DNA from: Lachnospiraceae bacterium
Lineage (GTDB): Bacteria > Bacillota > Clostridia > Lachnospirales > Lachnospiraceae
Direction of reading: 5' to 3'
Assembly: GCA_910575445.1 (NCBI GenBank)
Contig: CAJTFW010000008.1
Span: 1-64,000 of the forward strand
Length of the DNA stretch: 64,000 bases
Below, piece by piece: positions 35,061 to 44,458 of this stretch. The notes under the pieces were generated by a model. The model made no database searches and was not told the origin of the DNA. It saw only the letters and a program-made list of their open reading frames with translations. The translations under genes and the position numbers were made by a program. Position 1 is the stretch's first letter. Each line of letters opens with the position of its first letter.

Positions 35061-35089
35061 AAAAAGCCTTTCTCCGCCTATATTGGCGG
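35061..35089 (-). terminator. Weak hairpin between the kinase and surface protein genes
   Basis: CCGCC (35074-35078) and GGCGG (35085-35089) pair around TATATT. On the minus strand AGAAAGGC and then five T follow. It could attenuate read-through from the Tad operon into the surface protein gene. Confidence 0.3.
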
Positions 35090-35141
35090 TAAATACCAAA
35101 TTCCATGCCGCAAGATACGAATATATGTTCTGAATATATTA

Positions 35142-38015
35142 TTATTGTGTTAGTATCTGCTTCTTCCCTATCTCCATCAATTCCTCCCTCGAATATATCT
35201 CTATCTCCCGCAAATCCCCTGTTGGATAGTCAAATATCAGTCTCTCTTCTATCACATCACATAAATAAGGAAGCTTTGCTAACACCTCACACTGCGCATT
35301 GAGCAGTTCGCCGTAATAATCTCCTTCTACAGTTACATACTGCGCCACCAGATACGCTCCTGCCTGGGTTACATAGGTTAGATAAGCATCCTTTGAAAGT
35401 TCCCGTACAAGCTTTCCTGTTTTTATATCATAGGCTGCTGGTGTTCCATGTAGTGGTGATTCCATTCGAAGAGTATCTGTATAGAATTCCTCATACAGCG
35501 TCTTATCCAGCTTCTCACCCATCTCTTCATAGAGCAACGAGCCGTCCTTTGCACTGTATCCCATTCTTTTTCCATCGTTATAGATAACTTCTAAGCGTGC
35601 TCCCTCTTCGTCTCTGATATACTGCTGGTCATATACGTCTTTAGCTTCTGGTATCTCCACTTCTGCCACTAATTCCCCTTCTGCCTGATACACTCGAAAG
35701 CCCTCGAAGGAAAACAGCATAATATACTTTCCATCCTCACTCACCCTTGCCTCATCATGTGAATAGGTTGCATCATAGGCAAATCGCTCTGCCTCTGTAT
35801 GATTTTCATATTTCATTATCCGCATGGTCTGTAAATCGCTGCTTCCTAGAAGCGCCATTCCATTAGCAATCTGTACCAAATCGCTTCCTTGTTCTTTTGT
35901 ATACCTTGACAACAGATGTGCATTCTGGTCAAAAAATAAAAATTCCTCGTCAGTTGTAATCAATGTATGTGTATCACTAATCGCAAATCTGCGGATAGGC
36001 TCTGATATAGTTACCAGCGGTCTCTGCTCTCCGGTCACTGGGTCCATTTCCACCAGCAGATTATCTACTTTTAGATAAATTCCATCTTCTCTTGCCTGTA
36101 CACTGTAGAATCCTTCAGAAGTAAATCCTCCTGTCTGTATTTCCTCTTCCATATCCATCACTACAAAAGCCGATTCCTTTGCATCAGAAGCCGAAAAGGC
36201 AAAATATTTCCCAGAAAATCCCCCTTCAAAATGTGTATATCCTGAGCCTACTTCCAACAATCTTATCTCCTTATCTGGCTCCTCTAAATCAAATATCTGC
36301 AAAGAGCCATCCGAAAAGCTTGCTCCAAGAAGTGTTCCATCCTGATTAAGTGCTAAAAGATTGTCCTGTGGATTGGCAAATAAATCATTGATGGTCACCT
36401 GCTGATGCCGCTTGCCAAAATCAACCTTTGCCACGACTTCTCCGGTAGCTGTGTCATAGACTGTAGCAAAAGTTTCCTCCCGATATACAGCGGCAGCTCT
36501 TCTGCCATCTTCTGATACTTGTATCGAAGTCGCAGGCTTTCCATGCCATACACTCTGCCCATTCTCGATATCATACATCTCTATCCCTTCTTTTCCAGCA
36601 TAGAGGATTCTGTTATTATCTAAAAATCGTACTTCTGAAAGTGCGGAAGATTCTGCCGGAAGTGTTGTAATTATACAAGCTGTCTGTATATCTACGATTG
36701 CCAGATTTCCTGAATAGATGCAACATGCTTTCTGTCCGTCTGTTGAAAGCGCCATACAAAGAGGCGCCGAAGGAAGCTCTACCACCTTATGACTTTTATA
36801 GCCATCTGCCAAGTCATAGACTCCTAGTGCATCGGTCAGCGCTTTCTGTGCTTCTGCCGGAGGCGTAGATTTTAGAAAAGAAGTATCCTCTGGCAACGCT
36901 TCTAGTGCATACTGCACCGCCCCTTCGATATCTCCATCTGCCAGCGCATTTCTTGAATACTCCGAAAGTTTTAGATATTGCTCCGCTGTCTGCATCCTTT
37001 TTAACCCTGTAAAAGCGGTTGCTACACCACATATAAGACACGCCGAAAAGAGAATATTCCCTACAAGACAGCGTTTTTTTAGACGCTTTGTCCTTGGGTC
37101 ATTCTCATGTAGATACAGAAATGCATCAAGCATCTCCTGTGCACTTTGGTATCTTAAGTCCGGGTTGGGATTCATTGACTTTGCGATAATTTTAACAATC
37201 TGTGGGCTAAATTCCTCTTCTGAGAGAATCTGTACTTCTTTGGCATTTCTGGCCGGACGCTTTCCGCTTAGAAGATGATACAATGTCGCCCCGACACTGT
37301 AGATATCGGAGCGCACATCGGGAACCACGGTCTTTACTTTGGAAATAGAAGACGTCGGATGCGCTTTTGCCATGGTCTTTGTCTCATCTTCTGCATAAGC
37401 CATGGTTACCGTCCTATCATCATCTGATGTATTTTCCTGTGTCGCAGTATCGCCATCGGTGGAAAAGTCCAGTCCATAGTGTTCTGGAGAGGCATACCCT
37501 GCGCTGCATCCAATCACATTTTCCTCTCCCAGTGCCAGGGCGATATTAAAGTCTATCAGACAGATATTATTCTTGGGTGTGCGCATCAGATTGGCTGGCT
37601 TAATATCGCTGTGCACATATCCTCTGGGCGGGTCGCCATGTGTCGGGCTGTGTAGATAGGAAAGTGCTTCCAAAAGCTGTATCGCCCACTGAATCACCTG
37701 TGACTGCGGATAGCGCTCCCCTCTTCGAAGTGGTTTATCCAGACTCTCTCCCGCAATAAAATCCATCACGGTATAGACCACATCATTTTCCACAAAGAAA
37801 TCATAGACCTGTGGAATATATGGATGATGCAAGTCCTTTAAGATATCCACTTCTCGTCGCAGAAGCTCCGGGCGAGTGGATATCTTTCGCTTGTCCGCCT
37901 TTAAAATCACCTGTTTTCCCAGACGGGTATGATTTGCCAGATAGACGACGCCTCCGCCACCTGCCCCGATTCGGTCCAATACTTGATAGGTTGAAGCAAT
38001 CCATTCCTCTGCCAT
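35142..38015 (-). CDS. Membrane Ser/Thr protein kinase with propeller-like C-terminal domain
   Basis: A 957-residue protein. The kinase domain (about 8-300) has the glycine loop GAGGGGVV (17-24), ATP lysine Lys39, alpha-C Glu55, catalytic loop HSDIKPANLM (135-144, Ser in place of the usual Arg) and metal motif DFN (155-157, Asn in place of Gly). After SPEHYG there is an insert of about 45 residues rich in Asp, Glu and Thr (DRTVTMAYAEDETKTM). One membrane helix lies near 320-340. The rest (about 350-957) is a series of beta repeats with WD40/quinoprotein-like spacing, presumably outside the cell. It is encoded with PP2C and FHA genes at the end of the Tad operon. Confidence 0.88.
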   Translation of the reverse strand: MAEEWIASTYQVLDRIGAGGGGVVYLANHTRLGKQVILKADKRKISTRPELLRREVDILKDLHHPYIPQVYDFFVENDVVYTVMDFIAGESLDKPLRRGERYPQSQVIQWAIQLLEALSYLHSPTHGDPPRGYVHSDIKPANLMRTPKNNICLIDFNIALALGEENVIGCSAGYASPEHYGLDFSTDGDTATQENTSDDDRTVTMAYAEDETKTMAKAHPTSSISKVKTVVPDVRSDIYSVGATLYHLLSGKRPARNAKEVQILSEEEFSPQIVKIIAKSMNPNPDLRYQSAQEMLDAFLYLHENDPRTKRLKKRCLVGNILFSACLICGVATAFTGLKRMQTAEQYLKLSEYSRNALADGDIEGAVQYALEALPEDTSFLKSTPPAEAQKALTDALGVYDLADGYKSHKVVELPSAPLCMALSTDGQKACCIYSGNLAIVDIQTACIITTLPAESSALSEVRFLDNNRILYAGKEGIEMYDIENGQSVWHGKPATSIQVSEDGRRAAAVYREETFATVYDTATGEVVAKVDFGKRHQQVTINDLFANPQDNLLALNQDGTLLGASFSDGSLQIFDLEEPDKEIRLLEVGSGYTHFEGGFSGKYFAFSASDAKESAFVVMDMEEEIQTGGFTSEGFYSVQAREDGIYLKVDNLLVEMDPVTGEQRPLVTISEPIRRFAISDTHTLITTDEEFLFFDQNAHLLSRYTKEQGSDLVQIANGMALLGSSDLQTMRIMKYENHTEAERFAYDATYSHDEARVSEDGKYIMLFSFEGFRVYQAEGELVAEVEIPEAKDVYDQQYIRDEEGARLEVIYNDGKRMGYSAKDGSLLYEEMGEKLDKTLYEEFYTDTLRMESPLHGTPAAYDIKTGKLVRELSKDAYLTYVTQAGAYLVAQYVTVEGDYYGELLNAQCEVLAKLPYLCDVIEERLIFDYPTGDLREIEIYSREELMEIGKKQILTQ

Positions 38016-38036
38016 TCTATACTCCCTCGTTCTTCT

Positions 38037-38195
38037 CTACTTTTTCTGCTTTTCTCCGTATTCCTGTACCAGTTTACTATGCAGGCGGACTTTTTGTACC
38101 TGTGAGATGCACAGATGTAAAATCATCGCCAAAAGCGAACATCCTGCTATCAGGATGCCGCCATAAAATATCACTTCATTGCTAAGACGTATCAT
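38037..38195 (-). CDS. Small single-span membrane protein
   Basis: A 52-residue frame (MIRLSNEVIFYGG... to GEKQKK) lies in the gap between the PP2C and kinase genes. Its ATG comes one base after the PP2C stop (TAAGATG), and GAGGAG lies about 12 bases upstream, inside PP2C. Residues about 8-32 form one hydrophobic helix (GILIAGCSLLAMILHLC), followed by a basic, Lys/Gln-rich tail. The tight coupling to the operon argues that it is real. Its role is unknown; by position it could assist the kinase or the pilus base. Confidence 0.65.
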   Translation of the reverse strand: MIRLSNEVIFYGGILIAGCSLLAMILHLCISQVQKVRLHSKLVQEYGEKQKK

Positions 38196-38196
38196 C

Positions 38197-38961
38197 TTAT
38201 CTGCCGACTCCTCTTTTCTTTTCCTCTATCCGCACCAGAATTGCTGAAATATTGTCAAATGCCTTTCCTGGCGGAATATGCCCGCGCATCCTGACTGCCA
38301 TCTCCTTTGGCTCTGTCCTTCCATCTTGCATAATCGAAAATATAGAATCTTCTTTTAGACAGTTATATAGCCCATCACTGCACAGAAGATAGCAATCTTT
38401 TAGCTTTACATATCCGCAGGCACTATAAGCCACGGGAACATCTAGCACACCGATGCACATCGTCAGCACATTTTTATAGTATAGTGTTCCATTTTTTCGC
38501 ACTGGCTGAAGCGTGGTCTGGTCAATGGTCAGGCGCTCTAGTTCTTGTCTGCGAAGGCGATAAATGCGGCTGTCTCCCAGATTTTTAATAAAATATCTCT
38601 GGTCTAAGAAAAAAAGTAAGGACAGCGTAGAGCCAGAGCGCTTTCCGGTCTGTTTGCCAAATCTTAGGGCTGCCTGGTTGATATCCCAGATTTCCTGGTC
38701 TAAAAGTTCCTGAATCTCTTCTTCTTTGGTATAGCCATTTTGCAGCATCTGTGGCAAGTCAATCTCCCACCATCTTTTCAGTTCTGAGATAATATAGCTA
38801 CTGACTTCCCGCCCGTAGGCTAAACCTCCCATCCCATCCGCCACAACAAACAGTCCCGCCTGGTGTCCTTCTACCGTTCCATACAGATGCAGGATACTGT
38901 CCTGGTTTGAGCTTCTCCTATCACCGATTTCACTGATACCGCCGTATGTAATGGTTATCAT
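38197..38961 (-). CDS. PP2C-type protein phosphatase
   Basis: A 254-residue cytoplasmic PPM-family phosphatase that removes phosphate from Ser/Thr. It has the motifs in order: IGDRRSSNQDS (6-18, first metal Asp region), VVADGMGGLAYGREV (39-53), GSTLSLLFF (109 onward), NLGDSRIYRL, LCSDGLYNCL and DNISAILV. All metal-binding aspartates appear present. It lies between the FHA protein and the kinase, five bases from the former, so it most likely reverses the phosphorylation made by that kinase. Confidence 0.93.
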   Translation of the reverse strand: MITITYGGISEIGDRRSSNQDSILHLYGTVEGHQAGLFVVADGMGGLAYGREVSSYIISELKRWWEIDLPQMLQNGYTKEEEIQELLDQEIWDINQAALRFGKQTGKRSGSTLSLLFFLDQRYFIKNLGDSRIYRLRRQELERLTIDQTTLQPVRKNGTLYYKNVLTMCIGVLDVPVAYSACGYVKLKDCYLLCSDGLYNCLKEDSIFSIMQDGRTEPKEMAVRMRGHIPPGKAFDNISAILVRIEEKKRGVGR

Positions 38962-38966
38962 ATTTT

Positions 38967-40523
38967 CTAGCAGTGGATGACAAACTCGCTGTCTGCAAGT
39001 GACACCCGGTCTCCATTCTGTAAAGGATATGGCATATTGCTGGTAAGGCGTTCTTCACTTCCATTGATATAGGTTCCATTTTTGGAATTTAGGTCCTGTA
39101 CAAAACACTGCCCGTTCTGGCAGATAAATTCTGCATGCATTTTCCCTACTTTTGGATTGTTGACTGCAAAATCCACCTGACTGACCAGCCTGCCAACAAG
39201 CAGTCTGCCATTTTGAAACATAATTCTTGTCCCAGAGCCATCGCCTGTATACTCCAGATACACCTCGCTTGGACGTGCCTGTGGGTCCCAGAAATCAGTC
39301 TCCTCAATGCCTCCCTCAGAAGGCTCCTCCATAACGGTATCATCATAGCCTGGCAGCACCTGAGGCGCATGTGGCATCTGATTGACCGGTGGCTGTGGTA
39401 CTGGTGGTGGGCTTTGTACTGGTGGTGTCTGTACTACAGGTGGCGGAGTGACTGGAGCTTCTTTTTGAAGACCTGGACTTGCTGTACTTATATTCTTTCC
39501 CTCGCCGCCTGGTATCTCGACTGCTCGTCCTCCTCTTGCACGTGCCGGTTTTTTCTCTTTTTTGCTCTCTTTCTTACTTTCTTTGGAAGTCTTCTCTGCC
39601 TTTTCTTTGTTATTGACAAATAATTCACGATAGATTACAAATTCCACAGCTGCCACTACTAATACTACTGCCGCAATATATTCATAATGACCAGACTTTT
39701 GAAAGGCTACAAAAGAAACGCCAGCTGCCGCTGCAATGGCTATTACAGCTTGTATCAGCATTATTGTTTTCTTTATATCTTTCTTAGGCTTTTGCGGCTT
39801 TGGTTCTGGTGCTGGTGGCACTTCATCACGAACAGAAGGCGCTGGATGAGGCACAGAAGTTGGAGGTATAGGGTTAGAAGTCGGTACAGGACTAGGCGGT
39901 GCAGGCGAAGTTGATGGCTTTGGTGGCTCCACTTTTGGAGTAGAGCTTTTCTCTGCCCTTCGCTCCATCGAAAGCTTTTCAATACAAGCTTCTAGACTAC
40001 TAATTTGAAACGTATCTTCATTCATTGTATTTAACAGAATCTGAATAAAATTATCATTGGAGGTCTCTATTACCCCTTTTAATATCAGACTTTGGATAAA
40101 ATTTTTGACACTTTCGATTCCCTGGCTTCTGGCACAGATTGGCAAAAATACAAACGCTGGCTCGCAAGTATCCGATGTAACAAAGATATAGTCTTCCTTT
40201 AGATACAACCCATCACTCTCTAACTGATACTCCTGCATCTCTTTCCAAGTCTTGATAATACCAGAAAGCAGCGTTAAAAATTCCTTTCTTGAAAGCTTTC
40301 TTCTATTTAATATCTGTCCTAATGAGATGCGGGAGGTAATATTGTAATATATTAAAATATTTTCATTACTTTGACGCTTCATCGAAGTCAAAAGCCCTGG
40401 AATCTCATTAGAAGTCATCATCTGCAGCTGATACTCTATCACTTTTTTCAGCGGCGGAATCGTTGCCATAAGATAACTGTTTTGATTTTGATTTTCATAG
40501 GAAAACTGAATATTATAATCCAT
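38967..40523 (-). CDS. DUF6382-like / FHA domain membrane protein
   Basis: A 518-residue protein. The N-terminal 190 or so residues resemble DUF6382 domains that accompany FHA domains in Firmicutes. A Pro-rich stretch (about 210-255) leads to two membrane helices (about 260-300), then a Lys-rich and a second Pro-rich linker. The C-terminal FHA domain (about 425-518) has GRLLVGR, a Ser/His pair equivalent in KMHAEF, and DLNSKNGTYING, so it should bind phosphothreonine in the cytoplasm. The start at MDYNIQ follows ACAGGAGGAAC. It probably links the kinase to the pilus machine. Confidence 0.88.
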   Translation of the reverse strand: MDYNIQFSYENQNQNSYLMATIPPLKKVIEYQLQMMTSNEIPGLLTSMKRQSNENILIYYNITSRISLGQILNRRKLSRKEFLTLLSGIIKTWKEMQEYQLESDGLYLKEDYIFVTSDTCEPAFVFLPICARSQGIESVKNFIQSLILKGVIETSNDNFIQILLNTMNEDTFQISSLEACIEKLSMERRAEKSSTPKVEPPKPSTSPAPPSPVPTSNPIPPTSVPHPAPSVRDEVPPAPEPKPQKPKKDIKKTIMLIQAVIAIAAAAGVSFVAFQKSGHYEYIAAVVLVVAAVEFVIYRELFVNNKEKAEKTSKESKKESKKEKKPARARGGRAVEIPGGEGKNISTASPGLQKEAPVTPPPVVQTPPVQSPPPVPQPPVNQMPHAPQVLPGYDDTVMEEPSEGGIEETDFWDPQARPSEVYLEYTGDGSGTRIMFQNGRLLVGRLVSQVDFAVNNPKVGKMHAEFICQNGQCFVQDLNSKNGTYINGSEERLTSNMPYPLQNGDRVSLADSEFVIHC

Positions 40524-40558
40524 TATTTTGTTCCTCCTGTTTTTATCCCCATATTCTA

Positions 40559-41191
40559 TTACAGCACCCATACCAGCATATGTACTATCATTCCTCCCAT
40601 TAGAAATGGGACAAATGGAAGCTCGGTCTTTCTGCTGACTTTTTTACAAGCCAGTAAATAGATGCTATATATAAATGCACATAACATGCCCCAAAAGATA
40701 ATCTGTATCAGATAGGAAACACCAGTGAAGACTGCTGTCACTCCTAAGAGCTTGGCATCTCCCATCCCAAAGCTTCCCTTTGTCAAGATGGACAGAATCA
40801 GCAAAAGTACACCAACAACCACTCCGGTAAGAAGTTCCCATAAAAGCCCTTCTAATGGCATTACACACAGTCTGTAGAGAAGCTGTGAAACCCCTATATA
40901 AATAAGGAAAGAATCCGGTATCTGATGCGTCCGAATATCAATGGCAGAGAGCAATAGATAGGAAAAAAGCAAATCTAAAAACTGCATAACTACCAGCTCT
41001 TTACCCACTGTATAATACAATAAGCCAATTAATAAAATACATATAAGACTGATGCCATATTGTGTTTTATCTTTCCAAAGTGCTCTTACTGACCATTGTT
41101 CCTTTCTCCATATTGTATATATTATTCTGATTTTTAAGCTGCATAATAGCCCTTCTGTTGCTAACAGCGCATAAAAGCCAACGGGTGACAT
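40559..41191 (-). CDS. Prepilin peptidase, A24 family
   Basis: A 210-residue membrane protease with the two catalytic aspartates in AIDIRTHQIPD (about residue 84) and GMGDAKLLG (GxGD, about residue 142), plus ELPFVPFLMGG near the end. No N-terminal methyltransferase domain is present. It is placed between the TadE-like gene and the FHA gene, so it is the main candidate to process the Flp pilin and TadE-like proteins. AAGGAGAGG precedes the ATG. Confidence 0.92.
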   Translation of the reverse strand: MSPVGFYALLATEGLLCSLKIRIIYTIWRKEQWSVRALWKDKTQYGISLICILLIGLLYYTVGKELVVMQFLDLLFSYLLLSAIDIRTHQIPDSFLIYIGVSQLLYRLCVMPLEGLLWELLTGVVVGVLLLILSILTKGSFGMGDAKLLGVTAVFTGVSYLIQIIFWGMLCAFIYSIYLLACKKVSRKTELPFVPFLMGGMIVHMLVWVL

Positions 41192-41214
41192 ATTTTAACC
41201 TCTCCTTATCCACT

Positions 41215-41913
41215 CTAAAAGATGGACGATCCACTCATCCCCTGTATCGTTGCCCGGTTCATCAGATTCATCTTGGGCATTAAGTCAATCGGAAGAATAG
41301 GGTCTAGGGTATAGCAGACCACAATATCTATTGTCTTGCCATCTTCAAAGAAGCTAGAAGAAGAAAAGTTAAGTCCTTTTAATCCGCCGATAACCTGCAA
41401 ATCCGTAAGCTTTTTATCCGCACCTGCTCCGTCTGAGTCCGCTGCAATATAGCCAGCCATCATCAGACGCGCAATCTCAGAAAAGCTTGCATTGACCACA
41501 TCTTTTGACGCATTGCTTACAATCGCGCTTCCTACATTTTTTAATATCTGCTTGGGGTCTTTGGTGATATTGTCCCATTCTCCTTCGATAGTCTCCATAT
41601 CACCATCATCCCACCCATCCGTCAAAGTATTGTAGATATTGACCACACTCTGGGCATCCGCGTTGAACTTATCTTCACCAGGCTTCACGCCTTCTTGCAG
41701 CTGTCCAACTAGGCTATTGGTCCCTGATACCTGATAGAGATAGGTATACATAGACAGCTCCTTTGCCGTCTGGCTAACCGCATGTTGCACTAATGCATAT
41801 GCATAGACAATACGCATAATAAATAAAATGGTTAAAATCACCATCATAAAGATAGTATAGGCAATCGTTGCTTCCACGGTCAGCATACCTTGGTTTCTCT
41901 TTTGTCTGTTCAT
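41215..41913 (-). CDS. TadE-like pseudopilin / pilus assembly protein
   Basis: A 232-residue protein with a type IV-like prepilin N-terminus: basic leader NRQKRNQG, then MLTVE with Glu at +5 and a hydrophobic helix (about 11-42). The rest (about 45-232) would be outside the membrane. It is one of two TadE-like proteins in this locus, with the DUF5702 protein between them. It is probably a minor pseudopilin that primes or regulates fibre assembly. Confidence 0.8.
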   Translation of the reverse strand: MNRQKRNQGMLTVEATIAYTIFMMVILTILFIMRIVYAYALVQHAVSQTAKELSMYTYLYQVSGTNSLVGQLQEGVKPGEDKFNADAQSVVNIYNTLTDGWDDGDMETIEGEWDNITKDPKQILKNVGSAIVSNASKDVVNASFSEIARLMMAGYIAADSDGAGADKKLTDLQVIGGLKGLNFSSSSFFEDGKTIDIVVCYTLDPILPIDLMPKMNLMNRATIQGMSGSSIF

Positions 41914-41922
41914 CTTCTGCTC

Positions 41923-44433
41923 CTAATATCCCTGATAGATTACACTTTCGAATTTTAATCTGCCGCTAAGACCAGCTCCTTCGTATTCCCTTGTAAAAGG
42001 CTTGGTGTCCAGAAAAAGATAGCGAATCGACAGATTGGATTTGGCTCTGATATAGGTATAGGCTTTGTCCATCTTAAAACCAGATTCTGTAAGCTGCATA
42101 TTCATCTCTACCAAATCTGCCGTCCGCATCAGGCGCTTTTGAGAGCCTTCTAGTAATAAAAGCATCAACAGATAATCTTCATAGCAGACATAGATATTTT
42201 TATCGCTTCCATTACTTTTTCGGTAGTGCTCTACCATATCAGCACTAGGTCCTGCTGCAAAATCTGTTTCTAAAAGAATCGTATCTTTGGTCTTAAAGAG
42301 CGGAATCCGATAACCTTCATCAATAAGATAATGCATATCCAAGATGGTCTCTGCTACTGTCCAAGCGGTCAGAAAAATCCAGAAAAAGACTGGCTGCGGA
42401 ATACTTCCTAGTGTTGCTGCGGAGGCAGCAAGAGCCGCAGCATCGCAGCTTCCTTTTACGGTCTTATTGCTGTACAGTGCAATCATATTGTTGGCCATAC
42501 GGGGCGCATAGATAGAGGCATAAACTGCTGCTTCATTGATAGTATCTGATGAATTTCCATAAATAAGATATTCAATTTCTGCATTTAATCTGGTCTTTCT
42601 TTCACTCTTTGGCGAAAACTGTAAGTCCTGTTCTCCTCCATCGTGCAGATAGCGCCAGTCTACAATATAGAATTTATCTTTCTTGCTTTCATCAAGTACA
42701 CCTTTTTTAAATTTATCATTGCCCGTTAGACGGGTCTTAAAGGTGCCAAAGATATAGGATAGTGTCAACACTTCATCCCTTGCTGCCTCTGCCACACCTC
42801 CAAGCTGTGTCAAAAAAGAATTTTCATTCGCTTGTAAGATAGATTTTGAGCCGCTTAAATCTCCTTCTTCGTTATAGAAGTCTGTATTTGTACTGCCTCC
42901 CTGGTCTGCATCCACACAGATAGCTTCTCCAGCCGCGATTGCCCGCTGTGAATCCTCAGAGAGTATTGCACTATAGCTGGCTGCCTCTGCCTGTGCATCA
43001 AAGGTCTTAGAAGGCAATGACTGATAGACAGATCCCTCAATTGATTTGGGCGAAGGGTCTGATTTCATATTTTCCACTTCCTGCTGGGAACCAGACTTTT
43101 CCTTTGCCTTTTCCTTCATATTGGTGTCTTCACTTGTCTCCTCTGGGTATTTTCCATTGCTAGATACCACCTGTGGCACCTGACTCTCCTCAGCAATTTC
43201 CAACACTTTCATCCAGGTATCGCTATAGTCTCCCCTGGCTTCGCCTGCATCCTCTGTAGAATTATCTGAATCATAATAATAAAATTCATAATTGCTTTCT
43301 TCTTCCTCGTCATCGTCTTTTTCTGAACTGTAACGATGAACAGCAGTATCAATTCCGCCGATAACGCCGGCAATCGCAGAACCCGTCTTATTGTTGTATA
43401 CGGTGTTTAAGGTTGTATCGCTATTTACGGTATTTAAGTCATCTAATGTCTTTTGATAGGCTTTGACATGATTTCTGGCATCCTCCACTAACTCCTTGAC
43501 AGTCTCGTTGTCAGAGCCAGAATATTTCCCAATAAAGTCATTTAGTCTTTGGATTGCCTCCTCCACCTCAATCTTAGCTGGTGGAATATGGTCATGCAGC
43601 GCCGCCGCAAGAGGGTCTATCTCGGTATAATAGGTCTGCGTCTCCCCTTTGACTTTGTTGTAATCCTCTGCCATCTCTTTGGTCTCATCGCTTAAATCCT
43701 CAACTTCTGCCAGAACTTCCATCTCTGCGGTCAGATGCGTGGTAAAGTTATAGCGCTGTCCACCCATCTCAGAAAGCTTGGCATTAAAGGTCTGGATGTC
43801 CTGTTGGACAGTCAATACCTTTTTATCTGCATCTCCATTATCTTCATCAACATCCATTTTCTTTTCCATCGCATCTGTTGCCTTTTCCTGTTCTTCAGCC
43901 TGCTTGGAAATATCAGCTATCTGATTTAGAAGCCCCAGGCGCTCAGAGAGGACATAGAGACCACGATATTTGGAATATTCGACAATCTGATTTTGCAAGA
44001 CTTCTGGATTCGCCAACGTATAAAGAGGTGTCACCGAAGACTGGTCCAACTGAAAATCATAGAGATTGATAAATTCTTCACCAAGGTATGGATTGGCACC
44101 TAATGCCCCTTTCATAATATCCCATACCTGCTCGGAATAACTCTGCTCCCCAAGTCCTGATGCCTGAAGCGTCGCCTTTAGACTTTCCTGAAAGACGGTC
44201 TCTGCACTGGCGCTGTCCTTTAGAGAGAAGAGACCATATTCTTCTTTTAAGGTAGAATTATAATTAGACAGCACACTAAGAGCTGCCAAATCAGCCGCTT
44301 CCTGTGACATCGCCCTGGCACTAACCATACGACTTCCATCCACTAGAATTGCGGAAAATACCATCGTAGGCAATAAGATTAAGATTAAAAATACGGAAAT
44401 AACACCCTGTGTCTTTTTGGAAAATTTCATCAT
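41923..44433 (-). CDS. DUF5702-type Tad pilus-associated protein (TadG-like)
   Basis: An 836-residue protein with an N-terminal TadE/TadG-like segment (KKTQGVISVFLILILL; Phe rather than Glu at the +5 position, so cleavage is doubtful) and ARAMSQEAADLAALSVLSNY after it. A long helical, coiled-coil-rich and acidic extracellular part (about 170-470) follows, with further membrane-like segments near residue 670-700. The architecture matches DUF5702 proteins from Clostridia. It sits between two TadE-like genes. It may form the cell-wall-spanning part of the pilus in a Gram-positive envelope. Confidence 0.8.
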   Translation of the reverse strand: MMKFSKKTQGVISVFLILILLPTMVFSAILVDGSRMVSARAMSQEAADLAALSVLSNYNSTLKEEYGLFSLKDSASAETVFQESLKATLQASGLGEQSYSEQVWDIMKGALGANPYLGEEFINLYDFQLDQSSVTPLYTLANPEVLQNQIVEYSKYRGLYVLSERLGLLNQIADISKQAEEQEKATDAMEKKMDVDEDNGDADKKVLTVQQDIQTFNAKLSEMGGQRYNFTTHLTAEMEVLAEVEDLSDETKEMAEDYNKVKGETQTYYTEIDPLAAALHDHIPPAKIEVEEAIQRLNDFIGKYSGSDNETVKELVEDARNHVKAYQKTLDDLNTVNSDTTLNTVYNNKTGSAIAGVIGGIDTAVHRYSSEKDDDEEEESNYEFYYYDSDNSTEDAGEARGDYSDTWMKVLEIAEESQVPQVVSSNGKYPEETSEDTNMKEKAKEKSGSQQEVENMKSDPSPKSIEGSVYQSLPSKTFDAQAEAASYSAILSEDSQRAIAAGEAICVDADQGGSTNTDFYNEEGDLSGSKSILQANENSFLTQLGGVAEAARDEVLTLSYIFGTFKTRLTGNDKFKKGVLDESKKDKFYIVDWRYLHDGGEQDLQFSPKSERKTRLNAEIEYLIYGNSSDTINEAAVYASIYAPRMANNMIALYSNKTVKGSCDAAALAASAATLGSIPQPVFFWIFLTAWTVAETILDMHYLIDEGYRIPLFKTKDTILLETDFAAGPSADMVEHYRKSNGSDKNIYVCYEDYLLMLLLLEGSQKRLMRTADLVEMNMQLTESGFKMDKAYTYIRAKSNLSIRYLFLDTKPFTREYEGAGLSGRLKFESVIYQGY

Positions 44434-44458
44434 CTGTATTTCATCCCTGTCAGATACC

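Noticed and set aside
39370-39990. Low-complexity Pro-rich sequence in the FHA gene as a frameshift or repeat artefact
   Set aside because: The frame is intact through both Pro-rich linkers, and the domains on either side are complete, so these are ordinary flexible linkers.
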